Notes under the pieces: model-generated
Told to the model about the DNA's origin: nothing
Database searches by the model: none
Seen by the model: only the letters and a program-made list of their open reading frames with translations
In this document: one piece after another, positions 1-8,956 of the stretch
Layout of the letters: each line of letters begins with the position of its first letter
Numbering within the stretch: the first letter of the stretch is position 1
Origin: Aeromicrobium senzhongii
Lineage (GTDB): Bacteria > Actinomycetota > Actinomycetes > Propionibacteriales > Nocardioidaceae
Reading direction: 5' to 3'
Length of the DNA: 64,000 bases
Assembly: GCF_014334735.1 (NCBI RefSeq)
Contig: NZ_CP060587.1
Coordinates: forward strand, 186,001 to 250,000
Position numbers and translations under genes: made by a program

Positions 1-379
1 CGGCGACCGGCAGGCGGCGCAGCTGGTCGGCCGCCAGCGCCTTGGTGGGCGCTAGGTAGAGCACCGAGGGACGGCGCGCACCGGACAGCGACGAGCCGCC
101 GCGACCGTCGCGCAGCGCCTGCAGGGCGGCGGCCTGGTAGACGAGGGACTTGCCCGACGCGGTCCCGGTGGCCACGACGACGTGGCGTCGGTCGTGCAGC
201 GCGGCCAGCGCCTCGGCCTGGTGTCCCCACAGGACGTCGGCACCCTCGGCGGCGAAGAGCTCACGGACCTCGGGGTCGATCCACTCGGGCCACGGTTCGA
301 CGACCGGTTCGACCGCGGGGTGGTGCTGGATGTGCACCAGTCGCTCGCTGTGACGCGCGAGAGCCGGGTGCAACTGCAT
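1..379 (-). CDS. DEAD/DEAH-box helicase, N-terminal part (cut by window edge)
   Basis: The minus frame gives about 126 residues starting MQLHPALARH, and the gene runs off the left edge. A Walker A motif ATGTASGKS lies near residue 75, followed by a motif Ia-like LAPTKALAADQLR, the usual beginning of a superfamily 2 helicase. The short N-terminal stretch before the P-loop and the neighbouring STAS gene match the actinobacterial family of large helicases with a C-terminal DUF1998 domain (MrfA-like), but that end is not visible, so the subfamily is inferred. The ATG is preceded by GGGAGA about 8 bases upstream. It is divergent from the STAS gene. Confidence 0.85.
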   Translation of the reverse strand, partial: MQLHPALARHSERLVHIQHHPAVEPVVEPWPEWIDPEVRELFAAEGADVLWGHQAEALAALHDRRHVVVATGTASGKSLVYQAAALQALRDGRGGSSLSGARRPSVLYLAPTKALAADQLRRLPVA

Positions 380-464
380 GCTCGAAGTCTCCCGCACGGA
401 CCTGACGGGGGCGCCGCGCGTCGTTCATGTGGGGAGAATCGGTTCCAGATGATTGAATGCGGTC

Positions 465-797
465 ATGGATCTGACGCTCACCGAACGTGAGTCGCCGCCG
501 TTCCACGTGGTCGAGGTCGCGGGGGAGATCGACGTCTACACCGCGCCGCGCCTGCGCGAGGTCGTCGTCGGCGCGATCGACGACGGACACACCCGGCTCG
601 TGATCGACATCGAGAACGTGGCCTTCCTGGACTCCACCGGACTCGGGGTGCTCGTCGGCGCGCTCAAGCGCGTCCGGGCGGACAACGGCTCGCTCGACAT
701 CATCTGCACCAGCGAACGACTGCTGCGCATCTTCGCCATCACCGGGTTGGACAAGGTCTTCGGCCTGCACGCCTCGATCGACGAGCTGGTCTCCTGA
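465..797 (+). CDS. STAS-domain anti-anti-sigma factor-like protein
   Basis: A 110-residue single STAS domain, the size of SpoIIAA/RsbV proteins. The segment [19 protein letters not shown] contains the conserved DST, whose serine is the usual phosphorylation site, and [13 protein letters not shown] is the typical first strand and helix. Such proteins bind anti-sigma kinases and free an alternative sigma factor. No kinase gene is adjacent. The start at the second ATG ([10 protein letters not shown]) matches the usual N-terminus better than the in-frame ATG four codons upstream; neither has a good ribosome site. The next gene starts two bases after the stop, suggesting co-transcription. Confidence 0.85.
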   Translation: MDLTLTERESPPFHVVEVAGEIDVYTAPRLREVVVGAIDDGHTRLVIDIENVAFLDSTGLGVLVGALKRVRADNGSLDIICTSERLLRIFAITGLDKVFGLHASIDELVS

Positions 798-799
798 CG

Positions 800-2254
800 G
801 TGACCGACACGCATGTCGCGCGACTGCGTGAGGCCATCGCCGGCTTCACCGTCGACGCCGTCCACGGGGTCCTGGGCGATGAGGCGTGGCGAGCGCTGGC
901 GCGCTCCGAGACCGTCCCGGGCCTGCGTGCCACGGCCGACGGGTCGTCGCTGTCCACCCTGATCCGGCTCTTCCAGCTGCAGGCACCGGTGCCGCGCTCG
1001 GCCGCGGAGGCCGCCTTCGGCCCGGCGTGGACCGCCGCCCAGGCGCTCGGCCTCGTCACGGTGGACGGGGACGAGGCGCGGGCGCTGCTCGACCTGCGCC
1101 CCTACGGCGACGAGGAGCACGACTGGTGGGTCGTCTGCGACCTCACTCCGGGCCTCGACGGTCGCGAGAACCCCCGCGACCCGCTCTACGTGCTCGGCAT
1201 CAGCGAGGCCTCCTCGTCGCTCGCCCAGCTCACGGTGCGGCCCCAGGTGGGCCGCGCGCTCGATCTGGGCACGGGCTGCGGCGTGCAGGCGCTCCACCTC
1301 ACCGGACATGCCCGCGACGTCGTCGCGACCGACGTCAACCCGCGCGCCGTCGAGTTGGCCGCGCTGACGGCGGCCCTGAACGGACTGGACGTCGACGTGC
1401 GCGCGGGCAGCCTGTTCGAGCCGGTGGCCGACGAGCGCTTCGACCTGATCTGCACCAACCCGCCCTTCGTCGTCTCGCCGCCCGAGGGCGACCGGCTCGT
1501 CTACCGCGAGACCGGGTTCCCCGGCGACGAGGTGGTCCGCCGGATCGTCATGGGCGCCGACCGTCACCTGAACGACGAGGGCTGGTGCCAGCTGCTGGCG
1601 GCGTGGATCCACGAGGACGGCGTGCCGTGGCAGGAGCGGCTGGCCGCGTGGATCGAGCCGACCGGTCTCGACGCGTGGGTGGTCCAGCGCGAGCGGGTCG
1701 ACCTGCCCGAGTACGCCGAGATGTGGCTCGCCGACGCCGGCCTGCGGCATGCGCCGGGCCACGTCGAGCGCTACGACCGCTGGCTCTCCTGGTTCGCCGA
1801 GCAGGGCACCGAGGCCATGGGCTTCGGCTGGATCACGCTGCGCAAGGCCGGTCGCGACGTCCCGCAGGTGCGGATCGAGGAGTGGACGGCGCCGGTCGCC
1901 CAGCCGGTCGGCGCGGACTTCCTCGCCTGGGCGGGGCGCGCCGACGCCCTGGCCTCCGGTGACCTGCTGGCGCACCGGTGGCGTCTCGGGACCGACGTCC
2001 TGCAGGAGACGGCCGGACCCGTCGGCGCCGAGGACCCCGCCCTCATCCGCGTGCTGCGGACGGGCGGACTGCGGCCCTCGCGCCAGGTCGACACGATCGA
2101 GGCCGGCCTGCTCTCGGCCTGCGACGGCGACCTGACCGCCGGGCAGATCCTCGACGCGCTGGCGCAGATCCTCGACCGCGACCCCCGCGAGTTGCGGCAG
2201 GTCTACACGCCCGTGGTGGCGCAGCTCGTGGCCGACGGGTTCCTCGTCGACTAG
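800..2254 (+). CDS. Class I SAM-dependent methyltransferase (HemK/RsmC-like)
   Basis: A 484-residue protein with a GTG start two bases after the STAS stop. The centre has a SAM-binding motif I (ALDLGTGCGVQALHL, about residues 153-167), an acidic motif II (VVATDVNPRA), and CTNPPFVVSPP, the NPPF motif of enzymes that methylate planar amide or base nitrogens. The roughly 150-residue N-terminal domain and a winged-helix-like C-terminal part (QILDALAQILDRDPREL) make it longer than stand-alone HemK. The target (rRNA, protein glutamine or small molecule) cannot be read from sequence. It ends by overlapping the convergent MFS gene by four bases. Confidence 0.75.
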   Translation: MTDTHVARLREAIAGFTVDAVHGVLGDEAWRALARSETVPGLRATADGSSLSTLIRLFQLQAPVPRSAAEAAFGPAWTAAQALGLVTVDGDEARALLDLRPYGDEEHDWWVVCDLTPGLDGRENPRDPLYVLGISEASSSLAQLTVRPQVGRALDLGTGCGVQALHLTGHARDVVATDVNPRAVELAALTAALNGLDVDVRAGSLFEPVADERFDLICTNPPFVVSPPEGDRLVYRETGFPGDEVVRRIVMGADRHLNDEGWCQLLAAWIHEDGVPWQERLAAWIEPTGLDAWVVQRERVDLPEYAEMWLADAGLRHAPGHVERYDRWLSWFAEQGTEAMGFGWITLRKAGRDVPQVRIEEWTAPVAQPVGADFLAWAGRADALASGDLLAHRWRLGTDVLQETAGPVGAEDPALIRVLRTGGLRPSRQVDTIEAGLLSACDGDLTAGQILDALAQILDRDPRELRQVYTPVVAQLVADGFLVD

Positions 2255-3438
2255 ACGTGGACGCGCGACCCGGGGGTCGAGGAGGCTCGCGGTCCGCGCT
2301 GACCACCGATCGCGACCAGCGCGATCAGCGCCGCGATCGCGCCACCGGCGGCGAAGCCCGCGGCTGCGCCCCACTGGTCGATCGCGGTCCCGACGAGCGG
2401 GGCCCCGAGGGCGCCGCCGGCCGTGAACGCCGACGCCTGCCAGCCCATCGCCTCGCCACGCCGGGCCTCGTCGGTCAGCCGCGAAATGTACTCGCTGCAG
2501 GCCGTCATGATCGGCGCGCACAGCAGCCCGGCCGGGATGGCGGCCAGCGCGAGGGTCCACGGCGCGTGCGCGATGCCGACCGGCATGGTCAGCAGCCCCA
2601 TCACCAGCAGCAGGCGGGTCGGGCGGATCGACGCCGGCCGCATGCCGTAGACCAGCCCGCCGACCAGCGACGAGAGCCCCCAGCCCAGGTACACGACGCC
2701 GACCAGTCCGATCGCGTCCAGCTCGCGCAACGAGGCGATGATGCCCAGGTCGGTGGCCATCAGCGCGATCATCGCGCCGGCGGACACCAGGAAGAGGAAG
2801 ACCAGGTCGCGCGTGACCCAGCCGAACCCGCGGACGCGCGGCGCCAGCGGCTCGTCGGTGCTGCGCGTCGGCGGATCGAGCCACCACAGGATCGCCAGGC
2901 CCACGCCGACCGTCGCCCCGACGGCGACCAGCGCCGTCTGCGGGGAGGCCGCGACGACCAGGGCGCCGGCGGCGGCCGGACCGATGATGAAGGACGCCTC
3001 GGCCATCACCGAGTCGAGCGCGAAGGCGCTGCGGTGGTGTGAGGTCGGCAGGTTCGCCGCCAACGAGACGCGCACGATGGAGTGGACCGGCGCCAGGAAC
3101 AGGCCGGCCACGAAGGCCAGGGGGAGCAGCCAGAAGTAGGTCGCCATCGTGGCGAGCGGGTACACGACGAACAGGACGGCGATCGAGGGGAGCAGGGCGC
3201 GCCGGACCCCGAGCGCATCGATCAACCGGCCCCGCCACGGAGCACCCAGCCCGGCGCCCACGGTCTCGACCGCGGCGACGATCCCGGCCTCGCCGTAACT
3301 GCCGCCGAGCCCTTCCACGACGAGCAGGGTCAGGACCAGCGGAACGGCCATCATGGGGATTCTCGCGAGGAATGCGGCAAGGTAGAGAGGGACGGTGCCG
3401 GGTGCCCGAAGCACCTGTCCGTACGTCACCTTCTCCAC
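2251..3438 (-). CDS. Major facilitator superfamily transporter
   Basis: A 395-residue polytopic protein with about 12 hydrophobic segments and a GTG start (VEKVTYGQ). WRGRLIDALGVRR sits between the second and third predicted helices, where the MFS loop 2-3 motif is expected, followed by a long loop near the middle (DPPTRSTDEPLAPRVRG). The pattern is that of drug or sugar exporters; no substrate can be assigned. GAGAAT lies seven bases before the GTG and no Shine-Dalgarno is visible, so the mRNA may be leaderless. Confidence 0.8.
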   Translation of the reverse strand: MEKVTYGQVLRAPGTVPLYLAAFLARIPMMAVPLVLTLLVVEGLGGSYGEAGIVAAVETVGAGLGAPWRGRLIDALGVRRALLPSIAVLFVVYPLATMATYFWLLPLAFVAGLFLAPVHSIVRVSLAANLPTSHHRSAFALDSVMAEASFIIGPAAAGALVVAASPQTALVAVGATVGVGLAILWWLDPPTRSTDEPLAPRVRGFGWVTRDLVFLFLVSAGAMIALMATDLGIIASLRELDAIGLVGVVYLGWGLSSLVGGLVYGMRPASIRPTRLLLVMGLLTMPVGIAHAPWTLALAAIPAGLLCAPIMTACSEYISRLTDEARRGEAMGWQASAFTAGGALGAPLVGTAIDQWGAAAGFAAGGAIAALIALVAIGGQRGPRASSTPGSRVHV

Positions 3439-3551
3439 TTGGTCGATTCTCCCACGGCCGGGACCGGTGAGGAAAATGCTTGAGCAGAGGCGCTACGGTG
3501 GGCCTCCATCGGCCGCACATCCCCCACCTGGCGGCCTCAGAGGAGCCCAAC

Positions 3552-6254
3552 GTGACATCACTGGTGATCGTCGAGTCGCCCAACAAGGTGCGCAGCATCG
3601 CTGCCTACCTCGGGGACGGCTATGTCGTTTCGTCGTCGGTCGGGCACATCCGTGACCTGCCGCAGGGGGCCGACCAGATCCCCGCCAAGTACAAGGGGGA
3701 GTCGTGGGCGCGGCTCGGCGTCAACATCGACGAGGGCTTCGAGCCGGTCTACGTCGTGCCGGCCGACAAGAAGAAGCAGATCACCGAGCTGAAGCGGCTG
3801 CTCAAGGACGCCGACGAGCTCGTCCTGGCCACTGATGAGGACCGCGAGGGCGAGGCGATCGCCTGGCACCTCTTCGACGAGCTGAAGCCCAAGGTCCCGG
3901 TCAAGCGCATCGCGTTCAACGAGATCACCAAGGAGGCGATCCAGCGCGCGATCGCCAACCCCCGCGACATCGACCAGGACCTCGTCGACGCGCAGGAGAC
4001 CCGCCGCATCCTCGACCGTCTCTACGGCTACGAGATCAGCCCGGTCCTGTGGAAGAAGGTCATGAGCGGCCTGTCGGCCGGTCGCGTCCAGTCGGTCGCC
4101 ACCCGCCTCGTCGTCGAGCGCGAGCGTGAGCGCATGGCGTTCCGCTCGGCCGACTACTGGGACCTCGAGGCCACCTTCGGCTGCGACCTGGAGCCGTCGC
4201 GCTTCCCCGCGAAGCTCGCGACGATCGACGGCAAGCGCGTCGCATCGGGCTCGAACTTCGACAGCACCGGCACGCTCAAGGGCAACGCCGTCCACCTGGA
4301 CGAGTCCGCAGCCCGCGCCCTGGCCACCGCGCTCGAGGGCCGCGAGTTCGCGGTCCGCTCGGTCGAGTCCAAGCCGTACACCCGCCGTCCGTACGCGCCC
4401 TTCCGCACCACGACCCTGCAGCAGGAGGGTTCGCGCAAGTACGGCTTCGGCGCCCAGCGCACGATGTCGATCGCCCAGAAGCTCTACGAGGGCGGCTACA
4501 TCACCTACATGCGTACCGACTCGGTCACGCTGTCGCAGACCGCGCTCACCGCGGCGCGCGCCCAGGTCAAGGAGCTGTACGGCGCCGACTACCTGCCGGA
4601 CAAGCCCCGCGTCTACACCTCCAAGGTCAAGAACGCCCAGGAGGCGCACGAGGCGATCCGTCCCGCCGGCGAGAGCTTCCGGACGCCGAAGGAGACCGGC
4701 CTGTCCGGTGACGAGCTCAAGCTCTACGAGCTGATCTGGAAGCGCACGATCGCGTCGCAGATGGCCGACGCCAAGGGCAACTCGGTGTCGATCCGCATCG
4801 GCGCGGCCACCGAGGACGGTCAGGACGTCGAGTTCAGCGCCACCGGCCGCACGATCACGTTCCACGGCTTCCTCAAGGCGTACGTCGAGACCACCGAGGA
4901 CCCCGACGCCGAGAACGACGACAAGCAGACCAAGCTGCCCAACCTCTCCGAGGGCGACAGCGTCACGGCCGTCGAGCTGGCTGCGGCCGGACACCAGACC
5001 AAGCCGCCGGCCCGCTACACCGAGGCCAGCCTCATCAAGGAGCTGGAGGACCGCGAGATCGGTCGTCCCTCCACCTACGCCTCGATCGTCAACACGATCC
5101 AGAACCGCGGCTACGTCTACAAGAAGGGCACGGCGCTCGTCCCGGCCTGGGTCGCGTTCAGTGTGATCCGGCTGATGGAGCAGCACTTCCCGCGCCTGGT
5201 GCAGTACGAGTTCACCGCCGAGCTCGAGGGCGTGCTCGACGAGATCTCGCACGGTCGCGAGAACCGCGTCGCCGTGCTCGAGAGCTTCTGGTCCGGCGAG
5301 GACGAGAAGGACACCGGCCTCAAGCGCCTGGTCGACAACCTGCCCGAGATCGACGCGCGTGGCCTGGCCACGTTCGACCTCGGTGAGGACATCGCGGTGC
5401 GCGTCGGCCGCTACGGCCCGTACGTCGAGGGCCCGCCGATGGTCGAGGGCAAGGACGGCACGCCCACGCCCACCCGCGCCAACATCCCCGAGGACCTGCC
5501 GCCCGACGAGCTCACGCTCGAGAAGGCCAAGGAGCTGCTGGCCACCCCGGCCGGCATGGAGAAGGTGCTCGGCGACCACCCCGAGACCGGCCTGCAGGTC
5601 GTGGCCAAGAACGGCCGCTACGGCCCGTACGTCACCGAGGCCCTGCCCGAGGACGCCAAGAAGGGCGCCAAGCCGCGCACGGCCAGCCTGTTCAAGTCCA
5701 TGGACCTCGACACGATCACGCTCGAGGACGCCGTCAAGCTGCTGACGCTGCCGCGCGTCGTCGGCACCGACGAGGAGGGCACCGAGATCACGGCCCAGAA
5801 CGGCCGCTACGGTCCCTACCTCAAGAAGGGCACCGACTCGCGCTCGCTGGAGTCCGAGGAGCAGCTGCTCACCATCACCGAGGAGCAGGCCCGGGCGATC
5901 TACGCGCAGCCCAAGACCTACGGCCGTCGGGCCGCGGCGGCGCCCCTCAAGGAGCTCGGCGAGGACCCGACCAGCGGTCAGCCGATCGTCGCCAAGAACG
6001 GCCGGTTCGGCGCGTACGTCACCGATGGCGAGTACAACGCGACGCTGCGCAAGGACGACGACATCGAGACGCTGACGCACGAGCGGGCCGTCGAGCTGCT
6101 GGCCGAGCGTCGGGCGAAGGGCCCGGCCAAGAAGGGCGCCAAGAAGACGACGAAGAAGTCGACCGCCAAGAAGACCACGGCCAAGAAGACGGCCACGAAG
6201 AAGACGGCGGCCAAGAAGACGACCACCAAGAAGACCCCCGCGAAGAAGGCCTGA
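3552..6254 (+). CDS. topA: DNA topoisomerase I
   Basis: A 900-residue type IA topoisomerase that relaxes negative supercoils. The Toprim domain opens with LVIVESPNK and has the metal triad in TDEDREGE (Asp95, Asp97, Glu99). The catalytic tyrosine is in YITYMRTDS (Tyr319). In place of zinc fingers, the C-terminal third has four GRYGPYV-type repeats (near residues 617, 690, 750, 817), as in mycobacterial TopA, followed by a tail of about 45 residues made of Lys-Lys-Thr/Ala repeats. The GTG start is chosen because GAGGAG lies just upstream and the protein then begins MTSLVIVES. A possible -10 TACGGT lies near 3492. Confidence 0.97.
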   Translation: MTSLVIVESPNKVRSIAAYLGDGYVVSSSVGHIRDLPQGADQIPAKYKGESWARLGVNIDEGFEPVYVVPADKKKQITELKRLLKDADELVLATDEDREGEAIAWHLFDELKPKVPVKRIAFNEITKEAIQRAIANPRDIDQDLVDAQETRRILDRLYGYEISPVLWKKVMSGLSAGRVQSVATRLVVERERERMAFRSADYWDLEATFGCDLEPSRFPAKLATIDGKRVASGSNFDSTGTLKGNAVHLDESAARALATALEGREFAVRSVESKPYTRRPYAPFRTTTLQQEGSRKYGFGAQRTMSIAQKLYEGGYITYMRTDSVTLSQTALTAARAQVKELYGADYLPDKPRVYTSKVKNAQEAHEAIRPAGESFRTPKETGLSGDELKLYELIWKRTIASQMADAKGNSVSIRIGAATEDGQDVEFSATGRTITFHGFLKAYVETTEDPDAENDDKQTKLPNLSEGDSVTAVELAAAGHQTKPPARYTEASLIKELEDREIGRPSTYASIVNTIQNRGYVYKKGTALVPAWVAFSVIRLMEQHFPRLVQYEFTAELEGVLDEISHGRENRVAVLESFWSGEDEKDTGLKRLVDNLPEIDARGLATFDLGEDIAVRVGRYGPYVEGPPMVEGKDGTPTPTRANIPEDLPPDELTLEKAKELLATPAGMEKVLGDHPETGLQVVAKNGRYGPYVTEALPEDAKKGAKPRTASLFKSMDLDTITLEDAVKLLTLPRVVGTDEEGTEITAQNGRYGPYLKKGTDSRSLESEEQLLTITEEQARAIYAQPKTYGRRAAAAPLKELGEDPTSGQPIVAKNGRFGAYVTDGEYNATLRKDDDIETLTHERAVELLAERRAKGPAKKGAKKTTKKSTAKKTTAKKTATKKTAAKKTTTKKTPAKKA

Positions 6255-6339
6255 CCGCCGGCGGGACCTCGATTCGAGGTCTCGCCCGGCGGGGTGCGTC
6301 TGTCGTACGGTGAGAGGAATCCTCACACCAGGAGCCGCG

Positions 6340-7116
6340 ATGAGCCAGGCACCGGAGTACACGATGAGCCAGCGCCTCGGCGCGGAGGCGCTCGGCACCT
6401 TCTGGTTGGTGTTCGGTGGCTGCGGCACCGCGATCTTCGCCGCCACGGCCATTCCGGCCGACGCCCAGATGGCGGTCGGCGTGGGCTGGCTGGGCGTCGC
6501 CTTCGCCTTCGGTCTCACGGTCCTGACCGGCGCGTACGCGTTCGGTCCCGTGTCCGGCGGCCACTTCAACCCGGCCGTGACCGTCGGCCTGGCGATGGCC
6601 AAGCGGTTCTCCTGGCGTGACCTGCCCGGCTACGTCGTGGCCCAGGTCGTCGGCGCCACGGTCGCGGGCGCCGTGCTGCTGGTGATCGCCGAGGGCATCG
6701 CCGGCGGGTTCGATCCCGTCGAGTCGGGCTTCGCCAGCAACGGCTACGGCGACCGCTCGCCGATGGGGTACAATCTCGGCTCCGTGATCGTCGCCGAGGT
6801 GGTCCTGACGGCCGTGTTCCTGTTCGTGATCCTGGGCGCGACCGCCAAGCGGGCGGCCGTCGGCTTCGCCGGGCTCTCGATCGGCATGGCGCTCACGCTG
6901 ATCCACCTGATCAGCATCCCGATCTCGAACACGTCGGTGAACCCGGCGCGCTCGCTGGGCGTCGCGTGGTTCGCGGGCTCCGACGCGCTCCTGCAGGTGT
7001 GGGTCTTCATCCTCGCGCCGATCGTGGGCGCGGCCATCGCGGGCTTCTCCCACGACTACCTGCTCGGTCCGGACAACGACCCCGAGCCGGTCGAGCCGCC
7101 GGCCGCCCCGAGCTGA
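6340..7116 (+). CDS. aqpZ: Aquaporin (MIP family, AqpZ-like)
   Basis: A 258-residue channel with six predicted membrane helices and both half-helix motifs: GGHFNPAVTVG in the first half and TSVNPARSLG in the second. SVNPARS with an Arg after the second NPA, and the short loops, favour a water channel (AqpZ) over a glycerol facilitator. The start follows AGGAG by five bases and gives MSQAPEYTMSQRL. A further in-frame upstream ATG-like start lacks support. It stands alone downstream of topA with a TACGGT -10-like element at 6305. Confidence 0.92.
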   Translation: MSQAPEYTMSQRLGAEALGTFWLVFGGCGTAIFAATAIPADAQMAVGVGWLGVAFAFGLTVLTGAYAFGPVSGGHFNPAVTVGLAMAKRFSWRDLPGYVVAQVVGATVAGAVLLVIAEGIAGGFDPVESGFASNGYGDRSPMGYNLGSVIVAEVVLTAVFLFVILGATAKRAAVGFAGLSIGMALTLIHLISIPISNTSVNPARSLGVAWFAGSDALLQVWVFILAPIVGAAIAGFSHDYLLGPDNDPEPVEPPAAPS

Positions 7117-7154
7117 GCCTGCGGCCGCTCCCGCGCGGTGTCGGGCGCCCCGAC

Positions 7155-7160
7155 TAGGCT
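7155..7160 (+). promoter_or_regulatory. -10 element (TAGGCT) for leaderless tmk
   Basis: TAGGCT ends six bases before the tmk ATG. With transcription starting six to seven bases after the -10, the mRNA would begin at the start codon. No Shine-Dalgarno is present, which supports leaderless translation. Confidence 0.6.
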
Positions 7161-7166
7161 CGCCCC

Positions 7167-7829
7167 ATGCAGCCTTCGCAGGACCCCCTCGTCACCGAGG
7201 TCGGCGTTTTCGTCGCATTCGAGGGCGGTGAGGGCTCCGGCAAGTCCACCCAGTCGCGTCTGCTGGCGCAGTGGCTCGAGTCCTCCGGTCACTCCGTCGT
7301 CCTCACCCGCGAGCCCGGTGGCACCGCCGTGGGCACGATGCTGCGCTCGATCCTGCTCGACCCGGCCACCGGCGACCTGTCGCCGCGCACCGAGGCGCTG
7401 ATCTACGCCGCCGACAAGGCCGAGCACGTCGACACGATGATCCTGCCCGCGCTGGCCGACGGCGCGGTGGTCATCACGGACCGCTACGTCGACTCGACCC
7501 TGGCCTACCAGGGCGCCGGCCGGGCGCTGCACGTCGCCGAGCTCGAGCCGCTGGCCCGGTGGGCCACCGCCGACCTGCGCCCGCACCTGACGGTCGTCCT
7601 CGACATCGACCCGCGCGTCGGCCTGGGCCGCGCCGGCGAGCCCGATCGGATCGAGGGCGAGCCGGTCGAGTTCCACGACCGGGTCCGCCACCACTTCCTC
7701 GAGCTGGCTGCCGCCGACCCGGCGCACTACGTCGTGCTCGCGGCCGACGAGGATCCCGAGACGATCCACCACCGCGTCCGCGCCGCCGTGACGCCGTGGC
7801 TCGGCCAGGCGCGCGAGGTGGCGTCGTGA
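7167..7829 (+). CDS. tmk: dTMP kinase (thymidylate kinase)
   Basis: A 220-residue enzyme that phosphorylates dTMP to dTDP in the cytoplasm. The P-loop is EGGEGSGKST (about residues 19-28); DRYVDSTLAYQGAGR is the conserved DRY/H dTMP-binding region, and VLDIDPRVGLGR precedes the lid. The ten-residue extension before the first strand is common in actinobacteria. It overlaps holB by four bases (GTGA), the conserved tmk-holB pair, so both are probably transcribed from the leaderless promoter just upstream. Confidence 0.95.
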   Translation: MQPSQDPLVTEVGVFVAFEGGEGSGKSTQSRLLAQWLESSGHSVVLTREPGGTAVGTMLRSILLDPATGDLSPRTEALIYAADKAEHVDTMILPALADGAVVITDRYVDSTLAYQGAGRALHVAELEPLARWATADLRPHLTVVLDIDPRVGLGRAGEPDRIEGEPVEFHDRVRHHFLELAAADPAHYVVLAADEDPETIHHRVRAAVTPWLGQAREVAS

Positions 7830-8956
7830 CCGCCCCCGTCTGGGAGGAGCTCGTCGGTCAGGACGACGTCGTCGGAACGTTGAGCGCGGCCGTCGCCGGG
7901 CAGATGACCCACGCCTGGCTCTTCACCGGCCCGCCCGGGTCGGGTCGGTCGAACGCGGCGGTCGCCTTCGCCACGGCGTTGCAGTGCGAGCGCGGCGGCT
8001 GCGGCCAGTGCCACTCGTGCGTCACGGCCGCCGCGGGCAGCCACCCCGACATCGCCATCATCAACACCGACGGCCTCAGCATCGGCGTCGACGCGGCCCG
8101 TGACGCCGTCCGTCGCGCTGCGCTGCACCCCTCCCTCGGCCGGTACCAGGTGCTCGTCGTCGAGGACGCCGACCGGCTCACCGACCAGGCGGCCAACGCC
8201 CTGCTCAAGGCCATCGAGGAGCCGGCGCCGGGCACCGTGTGGCTGTTGTGCGCGCCGTCGGTCGAGGACGTCATCACGACCATCCGCTCGCGCTGCCGCC
8301 CGGTGCTGCTGCGCACGCCGCCGGCCAGCGCCATCGCCCGTCTGCTGCACGAGCGCGACGGGATCGATCCCCAGGTCGCCCGCAAGGCCGCGGCCGCCGC
8401 ACAGGGGCACATCGGTCGGGCCCGAGGCCTGGCCCGCGATCCCGAGGCTCGTCGTCGCCGCGCCGAGATCCTGGCGCTGCCGGTGGGCCTGCGCGGGCTG
8501 GGCGACTGCCTGCGCGCTGCCCAGCGGATCGACCAGGAGGCCACCGCCCGGGCGAAGGAGCGCTGCGACGTCCTGGACGCCCGCGAGCTGTCGAACCTGC
8601 AGGAGTCCTGGGGTGTCGAGGAACGTGGCCGGCGCCCCGCCGGGTACGCCGGTGCGCTCTCGTCGATGACCAAGGAGCAGGAGCGGCGCCGCAAGCGCAT
8701 GGCCCGCGACGCGATCGACGGCGTGCTGCTGGACCTGCTGTCGTTCCAGCGCGACGTCCTCACGGTCCAGCTGGCCACCGGTGCCGAGCCGATCAACGCC
8801 GACGTGGCCGATGACATCGCCGATCTCGCGGCTCGCAAGACCCCCGAGGAGACGCTGGCCGCGATCGACGCGATCGTCGCCTGCCGCGAGGCCCTGCAAG
8901 CCAACGCCGCGCCCCAGTTGGCGCTCGAGCACATGATGTCGAGGTTCCTGGGATGA
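7826..8956 (+). CDS. holB: DNA polymerase III delta' subunit
   Basis: A 376-residue clamp-loader subunit. It has an altered Walker A, TGPPGSGRS (Arg in place of Lys, as expected for the non-hydrolysing delta' subunit), a four-cysteine zinc module CERGGCGQCHSC, the Walker B-like VVEDADRL, and IRSRCRPV carrying the SRC motif. The GTG start overlaps the tmk stop (GTGA), and its own stop overlaps the start of the hydrolase gene (ATGA), so translational coupling is likely. Confidence 0.95.
   Translation: MTAPVWEELVGQDDVVGTLSAAVAGQMTHAWLFTGPPGSGRSNAAVAFATALQCERGGCGQCHSCVTAAAGSHPDIAIINTDGLSIGVDAARDAVRRAALHPSLGRYQVLVVEDADRLTDQAANALLKAIEEPAPGTVWLLCAPSVEDVITTIRSRCRPVLLRTPPASAIARLLHERDGIDPQVARKAAAAAQGHIGRARGLARDPEARRRRAEILALPVGLRGLGDCLRAAQRIDQEATARAKERCDVLDARELSNLQESWGVEERGRRPAGYAGALSSMTKEQERRRKRMARDAIDGVLLDLLSFQRDVLTVQLATGAEPINADVADDIADLAARKTPEETLAAIDAIVACREALQANAAPQLALEHMMSRFLG

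Noticed and set aside
536-3598. A 1020-codon open frame on the minus strand
   Set aside because: It overlaps the methyltransferase and the MFS gene and has the Arg/Gly/Asp-rich composition of a GC-rich shadow frame, with no domain.
6120-6254. Short tandem Lys-Lys-Thr-Ala repeats at the end of topA as a recombination hot spot
   Set aside because: Lysine-repeat tails are normal for actinobacterial TopA.
3558-6602. A 1014-codon open frame antisense to topA
   Set aside because: TopA is certain on the plus strand; this frame is a repetitive Arg/Leu/Asp/Gly mirror without motifs.
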